Below, piece after piece: positions 15,386-23,031 of a stretch of 51,854 bases of DNA (its first letter is position 1; the number at the start of each line of letters is the position of its first letter). The translations under genes were made by a program, and so were the position numbers. The stretch covers positions 1 through 51,854 of the forward strand of contig JACMKU010000140.1 in the NCBI GenBank assembly GCA_014379965.1, read 5' to 3'. Under the pieces are notes generated by a model, which was not told where the DNA came from, made no database searches, and was given only the letters and a program-made list of their open reading frames with translations. This DNA is from Chitinophagaceae bacterium (GTDB taxonomy: Bacteria; Bacteroidota; Bacteroidia; Chitinophagales; Chitinophagaceae).

Positions 15386-16378
15386 ATGGAAGAAAGATTC
15401 CACTATCTGTTTCAACGATATCTCGGTAATCTCTGTACTCACCAGGAGCTTGAAGAGTTCTTCTCTATAGTGCATCAGTCTGAGAACGATCAACAACTCA
15501 GGGCGCTAGTCAAAAAAGTGTACATGGAGCTTGGAGAGGTGACTTTCAATACTACCCATGTCGACGAAACCGGAAGGCTGGTCCTGACTGACCCCAATTG
15601 GATGACGATGGAAGTTCAGAAGTCACGTAGACCACGTACCAAAGTCGGCGCTATTCTGGTGGCAGCACTGGTAATCATAATAGCAGGAGGAGTTTGGTTG
15701 ACCAGGCCAGGCACAGGTAATAAGAAGGCAGCTGTCGCTTCGCTCACCAAGAAGGCAACGAATAGGTCCGAGTCAAAATTCGTTTTACTGGAAGATAGCA
15801 CCCAGGTGTGGTTGAATGCGGCTAGTACGCTCGAGTTTCCTGACCAATTCGATAGTCGCAAGCGCGAAGTGTTTCTTACGGGTGAGGCCTTCTTCGATGT
15901 GAAGCATGCCGAAAGATTGCCATTCATAATACATACCGGGAATATCTCAACCACTGTACTCGGTACAGCTTTTAATATAAAGGCCTATCCTGGACAGAAA
16001 AACATAATCATATCTGTTAGCCGTGGCAAGGTTCGAATCACCCGCAATGATGGCTGGGAGACCGTACTGGTGCGTGGCCAACAACTAAAATTGAAGGAAG
16101 ATGGAGGCGAGTCGATTGAAAAGAATGTAGCCCCGGGCAAAATAGCCGGCTGGCAGGAAGGAAATATTGTTTTCGAAGACGAGACCCTTGAAGATATCAT
16201 CGCCGACATGCAGCGACAATATAATGTTGAGATCCGTATTATGCTTCATTCAATCGCCGACCTGAAAATTTCAACAGCCTTTAAGAGAGAGATTGGAGTG
16301 GAGCAGGCGCTGCAGGTACTATGCAAACTCACTGACACCGAATTACGAAAAACCGACGGAGTATATATCATTCAATAA
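15386..16378 (+). CDS. FecR-family anti-sigma factor
   Basis: This 330-residue inner-membrane protein has a cytoplasmic N-terminal part (residues 1-85) that would hold the sigma factor, one membrane segment at about 86-105 (KVGAILVAALVIIIAGGVWL), a periplasmic FecR domain at about 125-235 (LLEDSTQVWLNAASTLEFP, REVFLTGEAFFDVKH, TVLGTAFNIKAY) and a C-terminal DUF4974 domain at about 260-330 (NIVFEDETLEDIIADMQRQYNVEI). It should transmit the state of the outer-membrane SusC transporter, whose N-terminal STN domain it contacts, to the sigma factor encoded just upstream. An attenuator-like hairpin separates it from susC. Confidence 0.93.
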   Translation: MEERFHYLFQRYLGNLCTHQELEEFFSIVHQSENDQQLRALVKKVYMELGEVTFNTTHVDETGRLVLTDPNWMTMEVQKSRRPRTKVGAILVAALVIIIAGGVWLTRPGTGNKKAAVASLTKKATNRSESKFVLLEDSTQVWLNAASTLEFPDQFDSRKREVFLTGEAFFDVKHAERLPFIIHTGNISTTVLGTAFNIKAYPGQKNIIISVSRGKVRITRNDGWETVLVRGQQLKLKEDGGESIEKNVAPGKIAGWQEGNIVFEDETLEDIIADMQRQYNVEIRIMLHSIADLKISTAFKREIGVEQALQVLCKLTDTELRKTDGVYIIQ

Positions 16379-16442
16379 CTGCAAAAACTTAACTGCTATG
16401 CTTTCAAATGATAAATATCCACCGACATAGCCTGTCAAAAAT

Positions 16443-16480
16443 GGCCGTACCGGTTGCACCCGGTAACGGCCTTCGTTTTA
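16443..16480 (+). terminator. Terminator or attenuator between fecR and susC
   Basis: GGCCGTACCGG pairs with CCGGTAACGGCC (one bulge) and is followed by TTCGTTTT. It separates the sigma/anti-sigma pair from the transporter pair, so the two halves may be transcribed at different levels. Confidence 0.6.
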
Positions 16481-16517
16481 AAAAATCCTGTTACGAATTA
16501 TTAAAACAATCAAAACT

Positions 16518-19500
16518 ATGAATTTGTATCTAAAAAAGCACGACCCTGTGGTAGGGCGCTTTTCTCAGAGGCTTTATCAGGAGCTAAAAATAAAAGCATT
16601 ACTTATGAGAGCATCCATTCTGGCGATTCTACTTTCCGCGAGCGGATTGTTACTGGCCGGGAACGGCAGTGGACAAGACCTGGATAAGGTAATCGTGACA
16701 GTCGACTTCAAGAACGCAACATTGAAGAATGCATTGCAGAAAATTGAAAAGCTGACCCAGCTTTCTTTTACATATAAGACCGGGGACGTAAGTCCTTACG
16801 GGAATATCAATTACCAGGCTAGTGGTCAGGCACTTTCGAGAGTGTTGAACGAGATCCTGCAAAGCACGGAGTTGCAATATGAGCAGGTCAACTCCAACAT
16901 AGTCATCAAGAAAGTACGGCGGGACGACAGGTCCGCTACGAATGGTCCTACTGGCACTCCGGCACCGTTATATGATGGCGTTATCCGCGGCAGGATCACT
17001 AATGAGCAGGGCGACCCTGTTGCCAACGCCTCGGTTGAACTGGTGGGAACGAGCAAGGGTGTGGTTGCAAACTCCAACGGCGAATTCGTCATCAGTGGGG
17101 TACAACCTGGCAATTACCAACTCCGGATCTCCGCGATCGGATTCCAGGAGGAAATAAGATCAGTGTCCGCAAGGGATAACGAGGAAGTTCAGGTTACGTT
17201 TCAACTCAAGGATAGGAGTAACAACTTAAGTGAAGTAGTCGTGACGGCCCTGGGCATCACACGTAAACAGAGATCACTTGGTTATGCAACTCAACAGGTA
17301 AAAGGAGAGAATCTTACATTGACGAAAGAACAGAATGTGCTCGGTTCTCTCGCAGGAAAAATTGCTGGCGTTCAGGTTACCGGCGCATCCGGTGCTAGCA
17401 TGGGAGGAACTCAGAAAATAAAAATCCGTGGAGTTAATTCGATCGGTGGAACGGATCAGCCCTTGATCGTCGTAGATGGAACTCCAATTTCGAATGCAAA
17501 CTTCGCCAGCGCTGATAAGGCTGACTATGGAAATCTTGGACAGGATGTCAACCCTGAAGATATCGAGTCGGTCAATGTACTGAAAGGCCCAGCCGCGTCC
17601 GCACTATATGGAATACGCGGACAATACGGGGTCATACTGATCACTACAAAGAAGGGTGCTAAAGGCGCGAAGAATGTTAACGTACAACTCAACTCGGCCT
17701 TCTCATTTGAAAAGGCAGGAAATTTCATACCACTTCAGAACATGTACGGAGGTGGTTCCAGCCAGACATGGAGAACGCTTCCCAATGGTGAAAAATACGT
17801 TGACATGAGTGTGGATGAAAGCTGGGGCCCGCGAATGGATGGTACGCCTGCTCGCCAGATATTCAGTTTCTATCCTTTGGACGCCGAATATGGCAAATTG
17901 ACGCCTTTCATAGCTCATCCAAATAACGTCGAAGATTTCTTCAGAACGGGTACTACTATCAATAATGGTATCACAGTGTCCGGTGGAGGTGAGAATTCGA
18001 CTTTCCGTTTAAGTTTTAATGACGCCAGGATTGAAGGCGTAGAGCCCAATACATGGTTACGCAGGAATAATGTTGGTCTCAGTGCAGGCCTCGACCTGAG
18101 TAAGAAGTTACGACTGATGACGAACATCAACTATGCGACTAATAAAGCACAGCGGCCTACGCAGGGTTCAGAGTATGGCGCGAGATACATGGTGCAATGG
18201 TTTCAGCGCAACGTCGATATGAACAGGCTGAAGGATTATCAGTACAGCGACGGAACATTCCTGAACTGGAATCTGAACCGTCCAAGTGCGACGACGGGCC
18301 TCATCACCAACTTCAAGCCTCTTTATTGGGACAATCCCTATTTCGATTCTCACGAGAACCTGAATAATGATAACAGGGATCGCTTCTTCGGCGACATTGG
18401 CCTTACATATGATCTTCTTCCTGGTCTTAAGGTCAGTGGTTTCTTACGAGCAGATATGTTTATGCAAAACATCGAAGAGCGTACGGCTTTCGGAGGTAGA
18501 AGGTTGCCTGCTTATTCAGTGGGCAAGTACCAGAACAAAGAATTGAACTATGAATTCCTTGCGCAGTATAACAAGAATTGGGGTGATTTCTCTTTGAATG
18601 CCAATTTAGGAGCTAACATGTACAAGAGAAGATATACTTATTTAACCCAGGCAACTGTAGGTGGTCTTTCTGCCCCAGGATTCTTCAACATAGCGGCGTC
18701 AATAGATCGACCAGTTAACAACTCTTACCTACTTCGTAAGGAGATCAGGAGCATGTACGGCATGGCTTCAGTAGGTTATAAGGATACTTACTTCATCGAT
18801 GTTTCACTTCGAAACGATAACACGTCGACTCTTCCAGAAAACAACAATTCCTATTGGTATCCATCCATTTCTGGAAGCTTTGTCTTTAGTGAACTAGTGA
18901 AATGGGATCCACTATCCTTCGGTAAGTTGAGATTGAGCTACGCGAAGGCTGGATCCGATTTGAATGCATACCAGACATCCTATTTCTATAATGTGGGATC
19001 GATCTATACGCCGGCTGGTGGCACTTCGATTAATACTTTGACTGTTCCTGATAACCTGGCTAATCCAACGATTCAGCCTTCGTTCGCCAACTCATATGAG
19101 ATGGGTCTTGAATTGCGATTCTTCAAGAACCGTCTGGGAGCAGATCTTACATATTATGCACAGAAAAACCGGAAGCAGATCATCCAGTTGGATGTATCTG
19201 GAGCCAGCGGCTTTGGTTCAACGACAATTAACGCCGGGCTTATCGAGAATAAAGGTTTCGAACTCACGCTGACAGGTACACCGATCCAGACCAAGAACTT
19301 CAGTTGGAATTCCACATTCAACATTAGCCGTAACAAAAACATGGTGGTTGAATTGTATCCCGGGATTAACACCTATGGTTACGGATCCACTACTTATTCA
19401 AGTGTGACCACTTTCCTCAATTCTTATGTAGGTAGACCATTCGGTAGCCTCGTAGGTCCTGCATACAAGCGTGATTCCGCTACTGGAAAGATGTTGCTTG

Positions 19501-20117
19501 GGGCTAACAACCTTCCATTGTTTACTGAGTCTACCTATGATTTCGGAAGTGTGCTTCCTGATTATACCGGCGGTTTTCAGAATTTCTTCAGGCTTGGAAA
19601 ATTCGAACTCGCAGCTATGATCGACTTCCAATTCGGTGGTCAATTCTTTAGCCGTTCAAAGATGCTTGCCGTACGCACTGGACAGGATGCATCGACAGTC
19701 GTGCTCAATGACAAAGGAAAGAATATCCGGGATGCCGTTGCAGACGGTGGCGGTGTACGGGTGGATGGAATCTCCGACATCACCAAACAGCCTGTTACTG
19801 CTTACATCGCGGCCCAAACCTACTTCGGCACCACAGCAAGAAGGATTTACGAAGACTGGGTTTACGACGCTTCGTATATCAAGTTGAGAGAAATAAGGCT
19901 CGGTTACACTTTCGATAAGTCGTCAATTAGCAAACTGCCATTCGCTGGCGTGACTCTTGCATTGATTGCCCGCAATCCGGCAATGCTTTGGCAGAAGGCA
20001 CCGAAAGGACTTGACCCATCGGAACTCTCCACTGGTTCACAGTCAATCGGCTGGTACGAGTCTGGCCAAACAAATACCGTCCGTTCATTCGGGGTAAGCT
20101 TAAATGTAAACTTCTAA
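16518..20117 (+). CDS. SusC/RagA-type TonB-dependent outer-membrane transporter with STN domain
   Basis: This 1199-residue protein starts with a long basic stretch and a signal peptide (MRASILAILLSASGLLLAG). Next come an STN signalling domain (about residues 60-125, VTVDFKNATLKNALQKIEKLTQLSFTY), a carboxypeptidase-regulatory-like domain (about 155-235, GRITNEQGDPVANASVELVG), a SusC plug (about 240-370, with SEVVVTALGITRKQRSLGYA and the signature GVNSIGGTDQPLIVVDG) and a 22-strand beta-barrel ending in an aromatic terminal strand (SFGVSLNVNF). It would import a large nutrient with its SusD lid, using TonB energy. The STN domain links it to the FecR/ECF pair upstream. The substrate cannot be read; no glycan-degrading or other enzyme lies beside it. 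Confidence 0.95.
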   Translation: MNLYLKKHDPVVGRFSQRLYQELKIKALLMRASILAILLSASGLLLAGNGSGQDLDKVIVTVDFKNATLKNALQKIEKLTQLSFTYKTGDVSPYGNINYQASGQALSRVLNEILQSTELQYEQVNSNIVIKKVRRDDRSATNGPTGTPAPLYDGVIRGRITNEQGDPVANASVELVGTSKGVVANSNGEFVISGVQPGNYQLRISAIGFQEEIRSVSARDNEEVQVTFQLKDRSNNLSEVVVTALGITRKQRSLGYATQQVKGENLTLTKEQNVLGSLAGKIAGVQVTGASGASMGGTQKIKIRGVNSIGGTDQPLIVVDGTPISNANFASADKADYGNLGQDVNPEDIESVNVLKGPAASALYGIRGQYGVILITTKKGAKGAKNVNVQLNSAFSFEKAGNFIPLQNMYGGGSSQTWRTLPNGEKYVDMSVDESWGPRMDGTPARQIFSFYPLDAEYGKLTPFIAHPNNVEDFFRTGTTINNGITVSGGGENSTFRLSFNDARIEGVEPNTWLRRNNVGLSAGLDLSKKLRLMTNINYATNKAQRPTQGSEYGARYMVQWFQRNVDMNRLKDYQYSDGTFLNWNLNRPSATTGLITNFKPLYWDNPYFDSHENLNNDNRDRFFGDIGLTYDLLPGLKVSGFLRADMFMQNIEERTAFGGRRLPAYSVGKYQNKELNYEFLAQYNKNWGDFSLNANLGANMYKRRYTYLTQATVGGLSAPGFFNIAASIDRPVNNSYLLRKEIRSMYGMASVGYKDTYFIDVSLRNDNTSTLPENNNSYWYPSISGSFVFSELVKWDPLSFGKLRLSYAKAGSDLNAYQTSYFYNVGSIYTPAGGTSINTLTVPDNLANPTIQPSFANSYEMGLELRFFKNRLGADLTYYAQKNRKQIIQLDVSGASGFGSTTINAGLIENKGFELTLTGTPIQTKNFSWNSTFNISRNKNMVVELYPGINTYGYGSTTYSSVTTFLNSYVGRPFGSLVGPAYKRDSATGKMLLGANNLPLFTESTYDFGSVLPDYTGGFQNFFRLGKFELAAMIDFQFGGQFFSRSKMLAVRTGQDASTVVLNDKGKNIRDAVADGGGVRVDGISDITKQPVTAYIAAQTYFGTTARRIYEDWVYDASYIKLREIRLGYTFDKSSISKLPFAGVTLALIARNPAMLWQKAPKGLDPSELSTGSQSIGWYESGQTNTVRSFGVSLNVNF

Positions 20118-20127
20118 AAAAATTACA

Positions 20128-21537
20128 ATGAGAAAATTAATTTATATACTCCTCGCAGGTACGGTCGTTGTGGGATGTAATAAGTTCGATTCGGATATTA
20201 ATATTTCTCCGAACGATCCCAGTGTTGCATCGGGAACGCAACTGATCGGCAATGCGCAACTCTCGCTCGCGTCGTTGAGTACATCCCCGGCAGGTAATTT
20301 CGCCGCACAGTTTCTTTCAGAGACACAATACCCAACCTCCTCTCTTTACCCCGAGGGCGGAACGAGTTTCTATTCACTCTACCAGGGCCCGTTGATGAAC
20401 CTGCAGACTGTACTCAATTCCACAACGCTCAGTACGCTCGACGGACCTATCAATAACCAACTGGCGGTAGCGAAAATCTTGAAGGCTTACTATATGTGGC
20501 ATATCACAGACAGGTGGGGAGATGTGCCGTATACTGAAGCACTTAAAGGACTTGCAGATTTTACACCGGCATATGACAAACAGGATGTGATCTACGACAG
20601 CCTTTTCAAACTCCTCACTGATGCTAATGCAATGATTGTGACGGGTACGATCACAAACGATATTATCTATTCCGGGGACATGACGAAATGGAAGAAGCTT
20701 GCCAATACAATTCGTCTCCTGATGGCATTGCGACTCTCGAAGATTAATCCTACAAAGGGAACCACTGAATTCAATACGGCGCTTGCGGCAGGTATTATGA
20801 CATCCAATGCTGATAATTTCGTCTTTAAACACCTGGCGGATGCCAATAACCAGAACTTCTGGTACAATGAAGTGAAGGTGAGGAATCGCGAATGGTGGGC
20901 TGTAAGCGAGTTGCTCATGAATAAGATGAAGCCTGTGAATGATCCGAGAATTCCTAACTATGCGGCGCCGGCAAAAACCGGAGGCCAATTTATTGGCTTG
21001 CCGTTCGGTACTGTGACGGGTATGCCGAATACAACTAATTTTTCATTGTTTGACACTACGGTATGGGCCCAGAATGCATCCATCCATCTCGTGACATATG
21101 CACAAGCCTTGTTCGCGAAGGCCGAAGCGGCAAAGCTTGGATGGATAACGGGAGGTGATGTCGAGGCCAAATTAAATTATGACCTTGCTATCGAGCAATC
21201 GGTGAGGCAATGGAACAACAATAGCACAGCAGGCCTGGCGGCTATGATGGCCTTCCCAGCAGTTGCCTATAATCCTGCTACTGCGATCGAGCAAATAGCG
21301 ACGCAACGTTGGGTTCACCTATACATGCATGGTTGGGAAGCATGGGCTGAATGGCGCAGAACGGGCTACCCAGCATTAGCTCCACCAGTAGGAGATCCAA
21401 CACGTCCTGTCCCAAGGAGGAACGCATATCCGGCCAATGAGCAATTCAACAATGCAGAGAACTACCAGGCCGCAATACAACGCCAGTTTTCTGGTTCAGA
21501 TAATATTTCAGGAAGAGTATGGTGGGATAAGCCATAG
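20128..21537 (+). CDS. SusD/RagB-type nutrient-binding outer-membrane lipoprotein
   Basis: This 469-residue lipoprotein has a lipobox ending at Cys17 (VVVGCNKFD), so it is lipid-anchored and faces outward. It belongs to the shorter SusD-like subgroup: SPNDPSVASGTQLIGNAQ, the helix AKILKAYYMWHITDRWGDVPYTEALKG, SGDMTKWKKLANTIRLLMALRLSK, and near the end QRWVHLYMHGWEAWAEWRRTGYPAL. It forms the lid over the SusC transporter encoded 10 bp upstream. A subgroup of this kind is often linked to substrates other than large polysaccharides, but that is from memory and not shown here. A terminator follows. Confidence 0.93.
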   Translation: MRKLIYILLAGTVVVGCNKFDSDINISPNDPSVASGTQLIGNAQLSLASLSTSPAGNFAAQFLSETQYPTSSLYPEGGTSFYSLYQGPLMNLQTVLNSTTLSTLDGPINNQLAVAKILKAYYMWHITDRWGDVPYTEALKGLADFTPAYDKQDVIYDSLFKLLTDANAMIVTGTITNDIIYSGDMTKWKKLANTIRLLMALRLSKINPTKGTTEFNTALAAGIMTSNADNFVFKHLADANNQNFWYNEVKVRNREWWAVSELLMNKMKPVNDPRIPNYAAPAKTGGQFIGLPFGTVTGMPNTTNFSLFDTTVWAQNASIHLVTYAQALFAKAEAAKLGWITGGDVEAKLNYDLAIEQSVRQWNNNSTAGLAAMMAFPAVAYNPATAIEQIATQRWVHLYMHGWEAWAEWRRTGYPALAPPVGDPTRPVPRRNAYPANEQFNNAENYQAAIQRQFSGSDNISGRVWWDKP

Positions 21538-21556
21538 GTATAATAGCAGCAGTTAG

Positions 21557-21594
21557 AAGCCGTGCAGTAGAAATATTGTGCGGCTTATTTTTTT
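21557..21594 (+). terminator. Terminator of the SusC-SusD operon
   Basis: AAGCCGTGCA pairs with TGCGGCTT (one bulged base) across an 11-nt loop and is followed by ATTTTTTT. It overlaps the stop codon of the convergent minus-strand gene. Confidence 0.7.
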
Positions 21595-21890
21595 AAGCGA
21601 TTCAGCTTTTGGCCTTTCTCAACATATGTCTCTACGATCCCGCGAGTTTCGAGGTCGAGTCGGATCGAGATCGTATACCATGGAATGGACTTGGTAAAGT
21701 CAGGCATTTGCTTTCGTATGATCTTCTCAACGTCCTTACTTAGTTCTGTGAAAGATTTTCCTTTGCTACCCGTGAGACTTTTAATGATGGCGGCTTTGAC
21801 CGGCTCATATATTGCAGAGTCGAATTTGCGTTCCGTACCTGTACGCGGGTGTGTTACCTTCGTCTTCGTGTCGCGGGAAGCTTTTGCCAT
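21585..21890 (-). CDS. Small DUF6958-like protein
   Basis: This 101-residue, strongly basic protein reads MAKASRDTKTKVTHPRTG at the start, then YEPVKAAIIKSLTGSKGKSFTELSKDVEKII, then SIPWYTISIRLDLETRGIVETY. The layout of a helical winged segment followed by a Trp and LDLETRG matches proteins I know as DUF6958; a DNA- or RNA-associated role is possible but not shown. Its ATG lies 3 bp after the tadA stop, so it is co-transcribed with tadA. Its stop codon is within the terminator of the convergent susD gene. Confidence 0.75.
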   Translation of the reverse strand: MAKASRDTKTKVTHPRTGTERKFDSAIYEPVKAAIIKSLTGSKGKSFTELSKDVEKIIRKQMPDFTKSIPWYTISIRLDLETRGIVETYVEKGQKLNRLKK

Positions 21891-21893
21891 TGT

Positions 21894-22331
21894 TTACCGT
21901 TTAGTTTTGAAAAAATCTTTCATTAACCGCGCGCAGTCATCCTTCATCACTCCACGGATCAATTCCGTCTTAGGATGAAATGGCCAGTTGGTCCCAGTTA
22001 TCCGCTTATACCCATTCTTTTCATCTTCTGCTCCATAAACCACTTTACCGATCTTACTCCAATAAAGTCCGCCGGCGCACATCAGGCATGGTTCAACCGT
22101 AATATAGATGGCCGCCTGAGGGAGGTATTTGCTGCCCAGGAAATTGAAGGCAGACGTCAGCGCGATCATCTCGGCATGGGCGGTCGGATCGTTAAGCTTC
22201 TCGGTCATGTTGTACCCCCGGGCGATGATCTTCCCGTCGAGCACGACGAGTGCACCTACGGGAATTTCATCTTCCTCGAAGGCTCGCTTGGCCTCTTTGA
22301 GGGCCAGCATCATATAATATTCGTCAGTCAT
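21894..22331 (-). CDS. tadA: tRNA-specific adenosine deaminase-type enzyme
   Basis: This 145-residue zinc enzyme of the cytidine deaminase superfamily would convert adenosine-34 of the tRNA-Arg anticodon to inosine. The active site is complete: His52 and the proton-shuttle Glu54 in TAHAEMIAL, and Cys82 and Cys85 in EPCLMCAGG. The N-terminal MMLALKEAKRAFEEDEIPVGALVV is typical of TadA. A guanine deaminase or related nucleobase deaminase is a less likely alternative: the C-terminal part (GTNWPFHPKTELIRGVMKDDCARLMKDFFKTKR) keeps the TadA-like layout. It is the first gene of a two-gene transcript with the DUF6958-like gene. Confidence 0.82.
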   Translation of the reverse strand: MTDEYYMMLALKEAKRAFEEDEIPVGALVVLDGKIIARGYNMTEKLNDPTAHAEMIALTSAFNFLGSKYLPQAAIYITVEPCLMCAGGLYWSKIGKVVYGAEDEKNGYKRITGTNWPFHPKTELIRGVMKDDCARLMKDFFKTKR

Positions 22332-22502
22332 TAGTACACCGAAATTACGGAAGCTGAATAAAATAGAGTGGTTCCTACAACATGGAGGGGAAATATCTCC
22401 GCACTCCTCAAAGCCCTATTTAAACCGCGGGTTAAAGCAGGCATGGCATGATATTTAATAAGTATATAGGGAGCAAAATTCTTCACCTTAAAATAATCAA
22501 TT

Positions 22503-22754
22503 ATGAGTAAACTTTTTGTTGGTTTCGCCGCAGGTTTGCTGGTGGGCGTCTTATTCGCACCAGACAGGGGCACTGAGACTCGTGACCGTATTGCGCGCCG
22601 TGGTCGTGAATTGAAAGACAAATTCAATGACCTGGTAGATTCCGTGAGCAGCAAATTCGATAATGTACAGGATGAAGTTGATGACTTTGCTGAGAAAGCA
22701 AAGCAGAAAGCAAGGGCTTACTCTAATGAGACTGGCACTTCGTGGGCAGGATGA
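22503..22754 (+). CDS. YtxH domain protein
   Basis: This 83-residue protein has one N-terminal membrane segment (LFVGFAAGLLVGVLFAPDRG), with the YtxH signature GxLxGxLFAPxxGxETR, followed by a long amphipathic coiled helix (RIARRGRELKDKFNDLVDSVSSKFDNVQDEVDDFAEKAKQKA). YtxH proteins are general-stress or envelope-associated and have no known enzymatic activity. It is monocistronic and followed closely by a strong terminator. Confidence 0.85.
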   Translation: MSKLFVGFAAGLLVGVLFAPDRGTETRDRIARRGRELKDKFNDLVDSVSSKFDNVQDEVDDFAEKAKQKARAYSNETGTSWAG

Positions 22755-22784
22755 TTTCCCTGTATTATCAGACATAGCTACAAC

Positions 22785-22822
22785 GTAAAGCCGACATCCC
22801 TGGATGCCGGCTTTACTTTTTA
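22785..22822 (+). terminator. Rho-independent terminator after the YtxH gene
   Basis: A 15-bp stem with one mismatch (22785-22799 with 22802-22816, GTAAAGCCG core) closes a 2-nt apparent loop and is followed by a T-run. It lies about 30 bp after the stop. Confidence 0.85.
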
Positions 22823-22901
22823 TAACCCATCATATTTTTCTCATGAGAAATAATGACTCGATAAATTCCGGTTACCACCTCTAAAAACCCTTCCATTCCC
22901 T

Positions 22902-22909
22902 TACTTTTG
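22902..22909 (+). promoter_or_regulatory. Possible -7 box of the carB promoter
   Basis: TACTTTTG is an exact TAnnTTTG match followed by C. It lies about 120 bp before the carB ATG and implies a leader of about 115 nt. No TTG is seen at the ideal upstream distance. I see no conserved riboswitch structure in the leader. Confidence 0.4.
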
Positions 22910-23031
22910 CGCAATTTGTTTAATCACAAGCCCGGATATAAAAAGGATCGCGTATTGGGAGAAAATCTACGACCAATTAGCGAATTCCCTAAGATCATAG
23001 TTCCAGGCTTGGCAACAACTTAAAAACAAAA

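Noticed and set aside
16020..16045. tRNA-like T-loop GGTTCGAATC
   Set aside because: It lies within the fecR coding region, with no acceptor or anticodon stems around it. No tRNA was found anywhere in the window.
20374..20988. 204-residue minus-strand open frame inside susD
   Set aside because: It is antisense to a well-supported SusD gene, with unusual Cys, His and Arg composition and no recognisable motif.
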